This document shows positions 37,501 through 42,142 of a stretch of 64,000 nt of DNA, piece by piece. The position numbers were made by a program, and so were the translations under genes. Under the pieces are notes generated by a model, which saw nothing but the letters and a program-made list of their open reading frames with translations, did not search any database and was not told the origin of the DNA. The stretch is from Bacteroidota bacterium (lineage in GTDB: Bacteria > Bacteroidota > Bacteroidia > AKYH767-A > 2013-40CM-41-45): the NCBI GenBank assembly GCA_016720935.1, contig JADKJP010000005.1, positions 248,001 through 312,000 on the forward strand, read 5' to 3'. Numbering within the stretch: the stretch's first letter is position 1; each line of letters opens with the position of its first letter.

Positions 37501-37986
37501 TCCTCCTTTTCCATTGTCACCTGCCGTTCCTTTCTTCACAACACTCAAGCTGTCATTAAAGGTTGAGCCATTCAACAATATACTGTTTCCTGTGGCACTT
37601 ACTATTGCTCCAAATGTAGTCCCTTTAAATGTGATGGTAGAAGTACCATACAAACTCAATGTTCCGTTATTAATTTGACCACTTGTAAACATACCGGTTG
37701 CAGAAACCGATAAAGTATAAGATTGAAGGTCAATAGTCCCGGAAGTGATGGTAAGTTGCTTAACCGAAGTGTTTGCCGCTAAATAGACATTCCGCGATCC
37801 GGTTACTATCGTAACGGTATCCGTAGAGCCTGGGACACCTGACGGAGTCCAATTTGACGAAGTTGCCCATGCAGTAGAAGTATTGCCATTCCAAGTATAA
37901 TTTCCGGCATAACAGAAACTTGTGAATGTAGCCAAAATGAGGATCAAACTGAGTTGTATATTTTGAATTGCTGAGGACCGGAACAT
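28540..37986 (-). CDS. Giant T9SS adhesin-like protein, copy B (3148 residues)
   Basis: Order of parts: signal peptide (1-26); a long Ser/Thr/Asn/Gly-rich right-handed beta-helix-like region (~27-750); a region of alternating strands and helices (~850-1260) that resembles a TIM barrel and has an EYEYWN motif at a strand end; Ig-like strands with CEGEPL (~1365-1600); five SprB-type repeats (~1600-2055, e.g. SNGILTF, GGTYTVTTTDSKGCSS); a second beta-helix (~2060-2560, EMWGGVIVEDGGILIVDGGS); a helical Ser/Asp/Leu-rich segment (~2590-2790); PKD/Ig-like domains; and a T9SS sorting domain (last ~85, SIYPNPTNGKTTLIYHL to GKIVIIK). SprB repeats occur in the gliding adhesin SprB. It is most likely a cell-surface adhesin, possibly with an enzymatic or glycan-binding core. 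Confidence 0.85.
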   Translation of the reverse strand: MFRSSAIQNIQLSLILILATFTSFCYAGNYTWNGNTSTAWATSSNWTPSGVPGSTDTVTIVTGSRNVYLAANTSVKQLTITSGTIDLQSYTLSVSATGMFTSGQINNGTLSLYGTSTITFKGTTFGAIVSATGNSILLNGSTFNDSLSVVKKGTAGDNGKGGNTFNGAVSIIDSASGNLVLSDSFPDVFNSRAWVTNRSTGKIYIAHRGTSNQFNGNVTFAGKNIWSNYYGTASYNGNINFDTPNGEVYFGYSNGSCSLSSGKNLSIGTNGFSAGFLYLRNFVQSDSTISINLTLSGTAKIAFESGTSIKANVSASAPFIYLEGTRFLGTCSITTTGSSNITSLGGSYFAKATTMYHNPSAACTFTSGSTSVDTFASPVVLKNGIGTMSINNSLFLDSVTFKNLNTSTGSDRYYIANTGNARMKGKVVLDNALAGMNFGNSGGTTTLDSSASMSVLSTFTGNLTLKNFIQKGSNSVSIALNNSSTKLILNSGTSFEGSFTYYGRNIQLNGTTFNSTTEITRYGTSGDVSSGGNIFNGNTTIRDSSSHNHDFILANSNIDIFNNTITFIQKGTNVNILPAYNSNTIFSGDINFISTSPIQCGANGGKVIFNGNYVQYLTKNSVAPTFRKIEINKHRSFVKLGFPVSLNDSLILAEGILITDTTNILALGVNGIILGGNDSSYIFGPMQKLGNSKFEFPLGDSLLSTGPYHPLSISPPSSITDEFQVQYFPDSLNISGTLDSVDLGICEYWNVKRIAGNSTIKVSLGWNSNSCQIDDQQYMVVSGFDSLWHNYAKFVSNHTTEVSGIIQSLNEASITDHMYFTISKYSTHPISYTSVNRVASDHPRGLYVDKFITLYSDQNNILQLDRNKSILGVDLSPFGSPDGVYEKEIELLNYVKENRFTYLILYGMGSLFNGTLQTNNPTLYNFLTNRLCEFMQLAKNNYCVNSFGTAGFKEDFYLSVIDYNTNNISMPIFNLTSNERSLVNNDSTLIRIIEETNIDSLQNQSLYINQFYRYLLGLGRLVATNGTCINFDVLNVEYEYWNKTDDGDGLSDIESKWNQLAVQSKTQTSGGSPIPPYLFSLRSIADNNNLLTEIYLGYLRNVDPDLYPARLAPQNVADTLDGLDGTPGLRKLTDRILLHFYRTNPSGMVSGSYGDRLNNFKAIPTLDQTDIHPIFSSEEKVHMGAGEAFFGEWFESPILTGENITPNIYSAEKIFYNEWRASSNTTNDENLVLPYAAQWFTSSYMVNQLDHPVTFYTNDAPRCTTTTITSVRVQFNYQGTSEGNITAAFELRDKTNSLEMPSVTCATNVTDDYSVSYPINLCLPSYDLSTSSAKNPYKAVLTLTEHRIDCDYTYNCSRDVWVSNITPQIEVVGNYSYDAGTNTYSICEGEPLLLNGNISGTLQWYKVGTTGSLSTGRSFAPTTTGEYYYYKSNGSCVGNSASVNIQIQANPLASITSSCTANNSNVVFLASSGTSYLWNDGSTNQSLVVTSSGSSSVIITNGSGCTRFASINTLSRPSISAGSPISCNITLSETTFEGSSNYYYEWFKFNPNTAIWQSIQAPTTSNLCVVNSGGQYKVTVSTLSGNNCRTSNPFTTSSNTTGITTASVSQPTCGGGANGSINITVLGSGNTFMWQPGSISTEDLTGLVAGTYTVTVTKSGCSSTQSFVLINSNYSVPSITQTNVSCNGGNNGQLQVTGTCSGCSYQWSSTPPQATNPAIDLSSGIYTVTVTNGSCNGTRTASISEPTQLLTYVSSYTNISCNGMTDGSSVVTAYGGTVPYTYLWSPGNSTIANPSNLSGGTYTVTTTDSKGCSSIAAIIISEPDQLNGSTSSTPASTPSSNDGTASVSISGGTSPYTVSWNTIPVQTSLTATSLVSGVYTATITDANGCTRTSSVSVSFLSCPLSLSTTITNEGCIGQSNGILTFVPTGNTGTVNFILNPGSISNSTGVFSNLPVGVTYNVTATDAINCAATASQHITGNGLPTVISSFSNTASCSEGQINLSASGASSYSWLPSLTCTSPCSTAVVSPSSSTTYTVIGTDVNGCSSSSTITVAQDPLCCHTFASYSNQSDFDDHSPASNTISGSSNLNESVEIGNSSGSPAYTITLSACTLDISGGMTITVHPNSTLHITSSSLLEPCDEMWGGVIVEDGGILIVDGGSEINGAEFGAKLLDGSNFSSDDATFSSNYIGLYVPPASSSLNNVNLLMNKTHFIGTATLPLPYATQSTQPGTYPLAGIFVNDLALLDLQGTVGGTLADQIYFNNLNFGILAHNSNVNLENEIRFENITNYDNGYRSLISDRSALGSSIYSESSTGAELLVVLNNPLFYGNGNGISAFHVNAHLEGNNFGNISTKNGIRIVNSTNLIVEVLNNTILAHSIGIDLNLNDQAQKLNVYGNIINMVSTSGQSIGISAMDGGLSSNYSVLSHNTIYMATSSIYSIGVLLNSCNAYKVASNDIYFPSSLSPEGDGIQVSGCSNLMLTCNYIQGTFNSLSNSSQYGIRTTFSQAGDYFYKCNTVGHTYEGFYFEGTNNGIWESNSMFRDAFGLHVSRSGEMGDQIHEGNSWRGSYTIWAAKHENIPALSHEQIVADPSTLLHMPTSIDPSSGWFNGISGTEASCSSSDIDFPEYCMDPEIVPVSNSRISRKDILTARDSVHSLNFDEQTVWFSKKNLMQKILIDTTLTAEDTSISSFYGNNKLELMSRLGYLNLMKDSLTLLDSASTAISTMDLDSLVHLIDFASYCDSLILNDTTLESETIYGLLGQKDSVLELLMGQVIDNRESLVSIQATLISRGSDLLDGNDTLASGDDFIQNEIDINHFYLSRVSKNDWSSLYPDSMDILAIAVKCPLSSGPSVFGARSLFHFINNEEYYNDDLKCISLDTCSVLKRPNLISAELNFGVCNGSYEYSISSISGATLGYKWSLPPGASFVGDSTGNSITVTFPDTFQQGEICVHGRNACGEGLDRCMAIFGVPKPVDNISGNSSVCASDIEVYTWDASPGAAEYIVIVPDGATCLTGSPTNSTLAVIEYGTEGGEVSIIASSACGNSDTTSLVIDMSCRTGHSSLFNTTQDHLPSIYPNPTNGKTTLIYHLSNSKGYLQLINLFGETLQLIELNGKETMTTFDISDLAPEVIGYRLIDGENIVNNGKIVIIK

Positions 37987-38011
37987 GTCTTTGTGGTTTT
38001 TGTTTTTAAAA

Positions 38012-38458
38012 TTACCGAGTGAATGAAACTGAACTTGTATAAGACCCGTCTACTTTCTTGATTTTAACTTCCGCAGAATAATTTAAAAGCCCGGCGAAGT
38101 CTCCAAGCCCAAGAGAAATTTCAAATCCATTTCTATGGTAAGAAGTTCCATTTCCAAGAGCACCCGAAACATCGAATACAAAGTTCTGTGACAACAGATC
38201 TCCACCTCCGGGAGTGCTTCCCAGTTTAACTTCAAGTCTGTCAATACCAGTAGTATCAAAAAGTTGAACATTCATCACTCCACGAAAAATGGTTGTGTCA
38301 GAAATATCAGGTAACCCATTCGAAGCTGTATCGTTATCTATCGGAGTAACTCGAACATCCATTGCTAAAATAGGGAATGAGCTTTGTTGAGCGTGAGCCT
38401 CATTTGTTGAGTGGAATAGAAACAATAGGACAAGCATCCATTGAATAATTATTTTCAT
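38012..38458 (-). CDS. Small secreted protein of unknown function, copy B
   Basis: The 148-residue protein has a signal peptide (MKIIIQWMLVLLFLFHSTNEAHAQ) and a mature all-beta part with LEVKLGSTPGGGDLL, FVFDVSGALGNG and FEISLGLGDFAGLLNYSAEVK. It has no sorting domain and no cysteine. I do not recognise the family. It is the first gene of the operon, 25 bp before the giant gene, and its twin in copy C differs by about ten residues, so it probably works with the giant protein, for example as a periplasmic or surface partner. Confidence 0.75.
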   Translation of the reverse strand: MKIIIQWMLVLLFLFHSTNEAHAQQSSFPILAMDVRVTPIDNDTASNGLPDISDTTIFRGVMNVQLFDTTGIDRLEVKLGSTPGGGDLLSQNFVFDVSGALGNGTSYHRNGFEISLGLGDFAGLLNYSAEVKIKKVDGSYTSSVSFTR

Positions 38459-38547
38459 AATAATTGGAATTTGGAATTATTAATTAGAATCATTCTACTT
38501 AAGCGCTTAAAAATGGAAATATGAAAAATCCATGAATAATGCGTGCG

Positions 38548-38612
38548 AACGTACGTTGTATATTTCAAAAAAAAAGGTGATGAGTTACCGCTAATTACGG
38601 TAACTCATCACC
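38548..38612 (-). promoter_or_regulatory. Palindrome plus strong hairpin in the leader of the copy B operon
   Basis: AACGTACGTT (38548-38557) is a perfect palindrome. To its right GGTGATGAGTTACCG (38576-38590) pairs perfectly over 15 bp with CGGTAACTCATCACC (38598-38612) around CTAATTA. On the minus strand this hairpin is followed by nine U (38567-38575), so it has the form of an intrinsic terminator pointing towards the 148-aa/giant operon. A 12-bp palindrome TTAAGCGCTTAA follows at 38499-38510. Hairpin and first palindrome recur in copy C. Attenuator, insulator or small-RNA terminator are the options. Confidence 0.7.
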
Positions 38613-38690
38613 ACTTGTAGGAAATTATCCAAATATTCCTTAGAATTGTGTTCCTTTGTGTGTTAATTTTTCAATTCAACAACCTTTAAC

Positions 38691-39377
38691 ATGTATACGC
38701 CTTTTTCTGTAGGGTACTTTGACAAGTCAGCTTCTACAATTTTTTTAGCATCCTTCTTTTTCAATCATTTCGATAAGCTGGTAAAAAAATCAATCCTTAT
38801 TTCAGATTTTCAAGAGTTGTTTGAAAAAGTCAGGCATGAAAAAATTGATTCATTAATAATTAATTATCAATCACTCGGATTCGATTCAATTCCAAAAATC
38901 AAATTAGTCAAACGATCTTTTCCGGAAATCTCAATTCTTGTTATCAACTTTGATCATAGCGAATTTGAACTTACCCATTTACTTAAAGCCGGGGTAAACG
39001 CAATTTGTCCGCCAAATAGTTCAATGGAAAATATTTTGTTATGGGCATATGAACTGAAACCCTCAGAAATTCGGAGGAATTACTTAGTGACAAATAAAAT
39101 TCTTAAAAGAATAAAATCAAATATCATAAATTCTTTGACCGAACTTAGTATGATTGAAATTCAATGTATCAAAGAGTTTTGCTCAGGATTCAAACACGAT
39201 GAAATTGGTAAAAGACATAATTTATCAAAACGCAGAATAGATAACTTATTCCACTCCATCCGTCAAAAAACCAGCTGCAATTGTCAGGTAGATTTTGTAA
39301 GGTTCGGATTGATGTTTGATTTAATTGATTGGCGTTTGTTGGTATTTGAGACTGCAGAAAAGATTAAAGGGCTTTGA
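38691..39377 (+). CDS. LuxR-type regulator with degenerate receiver domain, copy B
   Basis: The 228-residue protein has a CheY-like N-terminal domain (1-~120) and a C-terminal LuxR/GerE HTH (LSMIEIQCIKEFCSGFKHDEIGKRHNLSKRRIDNLFHSI). The receiver lacks the usual phosphorylation set: the beta-3 segment reads SLIINYQSLG, with Asn where the phospho-Asp is expected, the acidic pair after beta-1 is reduced to one Asp (YFDKSA), and the beta-5 Lys position reads CPPN. It is thus probably phosphorylation-independent. It is divergent from the 148-aa/giant operon across 232 bp with palindromes, so it is the obvious candidate regulator. The twin in copy C differs at about six residues. Confidence 0.82.
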   Translation: MYTPFSVGYFDKSASTIFLASFFFNHFDKLVKKSILISDFQELFEKVRHEKIDSLIINYQSLGFDSIPKIKLVKRSFPEISILVINFDHSEFELTHLLKAGVNAICPPNSSMENILLWAYELKPSEIRRNYLVTNKILKRIKSNIINSLTELSMIEIQCIKEFCSGFKHDEIGKRHNLSKRRIDNLFHSIRQKTSCNCQVDFVRFGLMFDLIDWRLLVFETAEKIKGL

Positions 39378-40110
39378 GGTTTCATATGTAATGAGTTATG
39401 TGTCCGTTCGCTCCGCCGGATACCCACTACGCAGTATCTCCAAGTATCCGTTGCCCCTTATACTTTGTGAGATTCACCCACTCATCAAAGCTTGTCAGAT
39501 GTAAAATGTGAGATTTCAATTTCAAGGAGAATTAGGGAATCTATTCTATGGATTATATACCAGCTATGCCATATTTACCCCTGCCAATTAATTAAGCTCT
39601 CACTCCACTGAACATTTATTCTCATCCCTCTCTGTAATCTGAATGACGAATGTTAGGAAGCTATATTATTATGTCATGCCTTCGGGAGTTTCGCGGATCA
39701 GATGATTGCCTAATCTATTATCATTTATCCCATCGGGCGTTTCAAAGGGCACCACTCGGCAACCTTTTCTAGACAAATCTTTCACGCAAGACTGTGCTCC
39801 GTCGGAATGGCCATCCCCAATTACAAAGTACACTATGTCGGATCCTTTCGATGATCCGGCATATATGAATTTAGCTTCCTGTTGATTGCCTTACTCCACC
39901 GGTAATGACTTCAATACACCCGGTTTCTTCGATCTCAACCCGTCCAAATAATACCGGCCACCCAAATTCTAATCTGAAAAACCTGCTACATTGGATGAAT
40001 ATCAGTTTAAGGGCAATTGATTTAGGCAAATCCTTCGCAGATTTCTACCTTCCGCTGTGGTTCACTTTTGCCGGGGAGTATCCTGTGCAGCTGAAGAAAA
40101 ATTCCACAAT
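39378..40110. other. Degenerate non-coding tail of cassette copy B
   Basis: No intact gene was found. Patches match the region after the copy C regulator: GTTCGCTCCGCCGGAT (about 39408), CTGCCAATTAATTAAGCTCT (about 39581), AATGTTAGGAAG, and CTGAAAAACC/TGGATGAATATCA near 39975. Between patches the copies differ by substitutions and insertions. It looks like decayed mobile DNA that was duplicated with the cassette. The possible minus-strand frame inside is listed separately. Confidence 0.6.
39669..39890 (-). pseudogene. Open minus-strand fragment, unidentified, probably a pseudogene
   Basis: A 73-codon stretch reads KFIYAGSSKGSDIVYFVIGD then GHSDGAQSCVKDLSRKGCRV and ends NHLIRETPEGMT-stop. Its alternating strand/helix composition is protein-like. 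It has no start codon and is preceded by a stop; a reading in the next frame upstream (EIEETGCIEVITGG) also looks protein-like, so a frameshift near 39890 is probable. I do not recognise the family. Confidence 0.35.
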
Positions 40111-40139
40111 ACTAAATTCCATTGAAAATCTGAAATTCA

Positions 40140-40169
40140 TTGCGTTTCAGTCTTTGCTGTCTATCTTTG
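40140..40169 (+). promoter_or_regulatory. Promoter of the DUF3089 gene
   Basis: TTG (40140-40142), 19 bp, TATCTTTG (40162-40169), then 4 nt to the ATG at 40174. The architecture equals that of the promoter at 7034-7064 and predicts a leaderless transcript. Confidence 0.65.
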
Positions 40170-40173
40170 AAAC

Positions 40174-41232
40174 ATGTTCTTAAAGCGCGGTTTTCTGCTG
40201 TATTTATCATGCTTATTTTTAATATTCTCCTGCAGCAATAAATTCCAAGGACAAAAAAACGCTCCGGAATATGATTCAGTGTCCGGATCCACACCTGATT
40301 ACAGCTTGTCGAAAAACTGGGCTGCCTTACCGGAACTCAGGGATAATGCCGACCGTGTTCCGAGTCACAGTAGTGAAAAAAACATGCAATCTGAAGCGAA
40401 GGCCGATGTTTTCTTTATCCACCCAACGACTTACACCCGAACTACCGATCATTCCAAAGACTGGAATGCGAACATTGATGATCCGGAAATCAATAAACGA
40501 ACTGATCAAACAACCATCCTTTACCAGGCGAGTACTTTCAACAGCTCTGCGCGTGTATTTGCTCCGCGATACAGACAAGCAAACATTTCATCCTATTTTA
40601 CGAATCAGGTATCCGTAGCCAATGAAGCATTTGATCTCGCTTACACCGATGTAAAAAGTGCTTTTGAATATTATTTGAAAAATTACAATCAGGGACGACC
40701 AATTATTATTGCATCGCATAGTCAGGGCACTACTCACGCGATCCGTTTGCTGAAAGAATATTTTGACGGAAAGGAATTGTCCCGACAACTGGTCGCAGCT
40801 TACCTGGTTGGAATGCCGGTTTATGATTCTGTTTTTACAAAACTAAAACCCTGCGACGACTCCACTGAAACCGGATGCTATACTTCCTGGCGTACCTACG
40901 CGCGGGATTTTTATCCGGAAGGATATGTTCAACCGCTTCATCCGGCGGTATGCACAAATCCACTCAGCTGGAAAACGGATACAATAAATATTCCCAGGGA
41001 ATTAAATCCCGGAACAATTCTTAAAAATTTCGATCGCATCGTTGAAAAAGTTTGTGATGCACAGGTGGATATAAAAGATGGTGTTTTGCGTATTTCAAGA
41101 CCACATTTTACCGGCAGCCGTCTGTACAATCTGAAAAATTACCACATCGCGGATTTCAATCTCTTCTACATGAGTATCCGCCGAAACGCGCAAAAACGGA
41201 TTGCCGAGTTTTTAAAACATCAGCGTAATTAG
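40174..41232 (+). CDS. DUF3089 alpha/beta-hydrolase lipoprotein
   Basis: The 352-residue protein has a lipoprotein signal (MFLKRGFLLYLSCLFLIFSC, lipid-anchored C20). The DUF3089 domain follows with VFFIHPTTYT, a nucleophile elbow in IIASHSQGTTHAIRLL (S-H-S-Q-G, a variant of G-x-S-x-G), and C-terminal DFNLFYMSIRRNA. DUF3089 proteins are predicted serine hydrolases of unknown substrate, here attached to the outer membrane or facing the periplasm. A truncated copy of the same gene type is at 22010-22275. The next gene (DUF1361) is 76 bp downstream in the same direction and may be co-transcribed. Confidence 0.85.
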   Translation: MFLKRGFLLYLSCLFLIFSCSNKFQGQKNAPEYDSVSGSTPDYSLSKNWAALPELRDNADRVPSHSSEKNMQSEAKADVFFIHPTTYTRTTDHSKDWNANIDDPEINKRTDQTTILYQASTFNSSARVFAPRYRQANISSYFTNQVSVANEAFDLAYTDVKSAFEYYLKNYNQGRPIIIASHSQGTTHAIRLLKEYFDGKELSRQLVAAYLVGMPVYDSVFTKLKPCDDSTETGCYTSWRTYARDFYPEGYVQPLHPAVCTNPLSWKTDTINIPRELNPGTILKNFDRIVEKVCDAQVDIKDGVLRISRPHFTGSRLYNLKNYHIADFNLFYMSIRRNAQKRIAEFLKHQRN

Positions 41233-41308
41233 GCAAAGTCCCGTGTTATAATTTCTTAAAAATTCAATTTCCTTTCTTTGCTCACGTTATGGCTGAAATA
41301 CGCATGCC

Positions 41309-42004
41309 ATGACCACTCAATCATTCCTCACTTTACGCTTTCGTACCGCCTTGTTTTTATTCAGTATGTCCTTGTTTTGTTTCGCGCTGTCGGCCGTTCG
41401 ATATTATTTCACAGGAACAGCTACCTATCTCTTCCTGAACTGGAATCTCTTTCTCGCATTTATACCATGGTGTGTCGGGACCATTCTTGCAGGATGGAAA
41501 AATCAACCCAAGGGAATCTTCGCTCTGTGTCTGCTCCTGGGAACATGGTTGCTTTTCTTTCCAAATTCTCCTTACATACTCACAGATCTCTTTCACCTGA
41601 AAGCACGAAATCCGGTTCCTCTATGGTATGACCTCATCGTTATACTTTCCTATGCATGGACCGGACTTGCATTCGGATTTATCAGTTTGTTTGAAATAGA
41701 AAATCTGTTGCTTCGCAAGTTACATCCGTTCCTGGTCGGAACGATTTCAACTGTACTTTTATTCCTTGGAAGTTTTGGCGTTTACCTTGGCCGTTACCAG
41801 CGCTGGAACAGCTGGGATATCATCAGTGAGCCAAGTCCATTGTTGTATGATATTGGAGAGCGAATTGCCAATCCGCTTTCTCATCCCCAAACCTGGGGCA
41901 TGACTTTACTACTGGGAATCTTATTGAATATGATTTTCTGGACCATGAAATTCATGAAAACAGGAACCAACCTAACCGCGAATTTTCATCAGCTAAAAAA
42001 ATAA
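41309..42004 (+). CDS. DUF1361 integral membrane protein
   Basis: The 231-residue protein has about six to seven hydrophobic segments and the DUF1361 signature LFFPNSPYILTDLFHL, followed by VPLWYDLIVILSYAWTGL and LGRYQRWNSWDI. The function of DUF1361 is unknown; it resembles small multi-span sensors or transport partners in being nearly all membrane. It ends just before a heptamer array and a bidirectional terminator. Confidence 0.85.
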   Translation: MTTQSFLTLRFRTALFLFSMSLFCFALSAVRYYFTGTATYLFLNWNLFLAFIPWCVGTILAGWKNQPKGIFALCLLLGTWLLFFPNSPYILTDLFHLKARNPVPLWYDLIVILSYAWTGLAFGFISLFEIENLLLRKLHPFLVGTISTVLLFLGSFGVYLGRYQRWNSWDIISEPSPLLYDIGERIANPLSHPQTWGMTLLLGILLNMIFWTMKFMKTGTNLTANFHQLKK

Positions 42005-42048
42005 AATTCCGCTACGGAATCGGGCTAAATTCTCCATTTCAGCTCATC

Positions 42049-42090
42049 AATCTAAAATCATCAATCTAAAATCTAAAATCTAAAATTAAA
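42049..42090. repeat. Heptamer array of 6 units, AATCTAA type
   Basis: Units AATCTAA, AATCATC, AATCTAA, AATCTAA, AATCTAA, AATTAAA. On the minus strand the unit reads TTAGATT, close to the GATT-type units at 266-342. It abuts a terminator. Confidence 0.8.
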
Positions 42091-42125
42091 AGGGGAGACC
42101 ATACAAAGATGACCTCCCCTCTTTA
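42091..42125. terminator. Bidirectional terminator between convergent genes
   Basis: AGGGGAG (42091-42097) pairs with CTCCCCT (42114-42120), with T-rich sequence on the plus side (CTTTAAAAAA) and A-rich sequence on the other side. It lies 86 bp after the DUF1361 stop and 22 bp before the FG-GAP gene stop. Confidence 0.75.
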
Positions 42126-42142
42126 AAAAATTTTATCCTCGA

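Larger units (their letters stand above)
26836..40110. repeat. Duplicated accessory cassette, copy B
   Basis: The order relaxase end (+), propeller (-), giant protein (-), 148-residue protein (-), LuxR-like gene (+), degenerate tail recurs at 48312-61335. Similarity is near-identity in 36.5-39.4 kb, strong in the propeller genes and giant C-termini, weak in the middle of the giant gene and patchy in the tail to about 40110. Borders are approximate. The DNA looks clearly more AT-rich than the flanking housekeeping blocks. Confidence 0.8.

Noticed and set aside
38576..38612. Attachment or recombination site for cassette mobility at the 15-bp hairpin
   Set aside because: It lies inside the cassette in both copies, not at a border, and the following U-tract fits a transcription signal better.
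39669..39890. Assignment of the fragment to a Toprim-like or other nuclease family
   Set aside because: Only a vague G-D-x-H-S-D-G resemblance; no full motif, so no function was given.
39905..40183. Plus-strand frame of 92 codons before the DUF3089 gene
   Set aside because: It lies in degenerate duplicated DNA, is not open in the matching region of copy C, and has no protein-like pattern.
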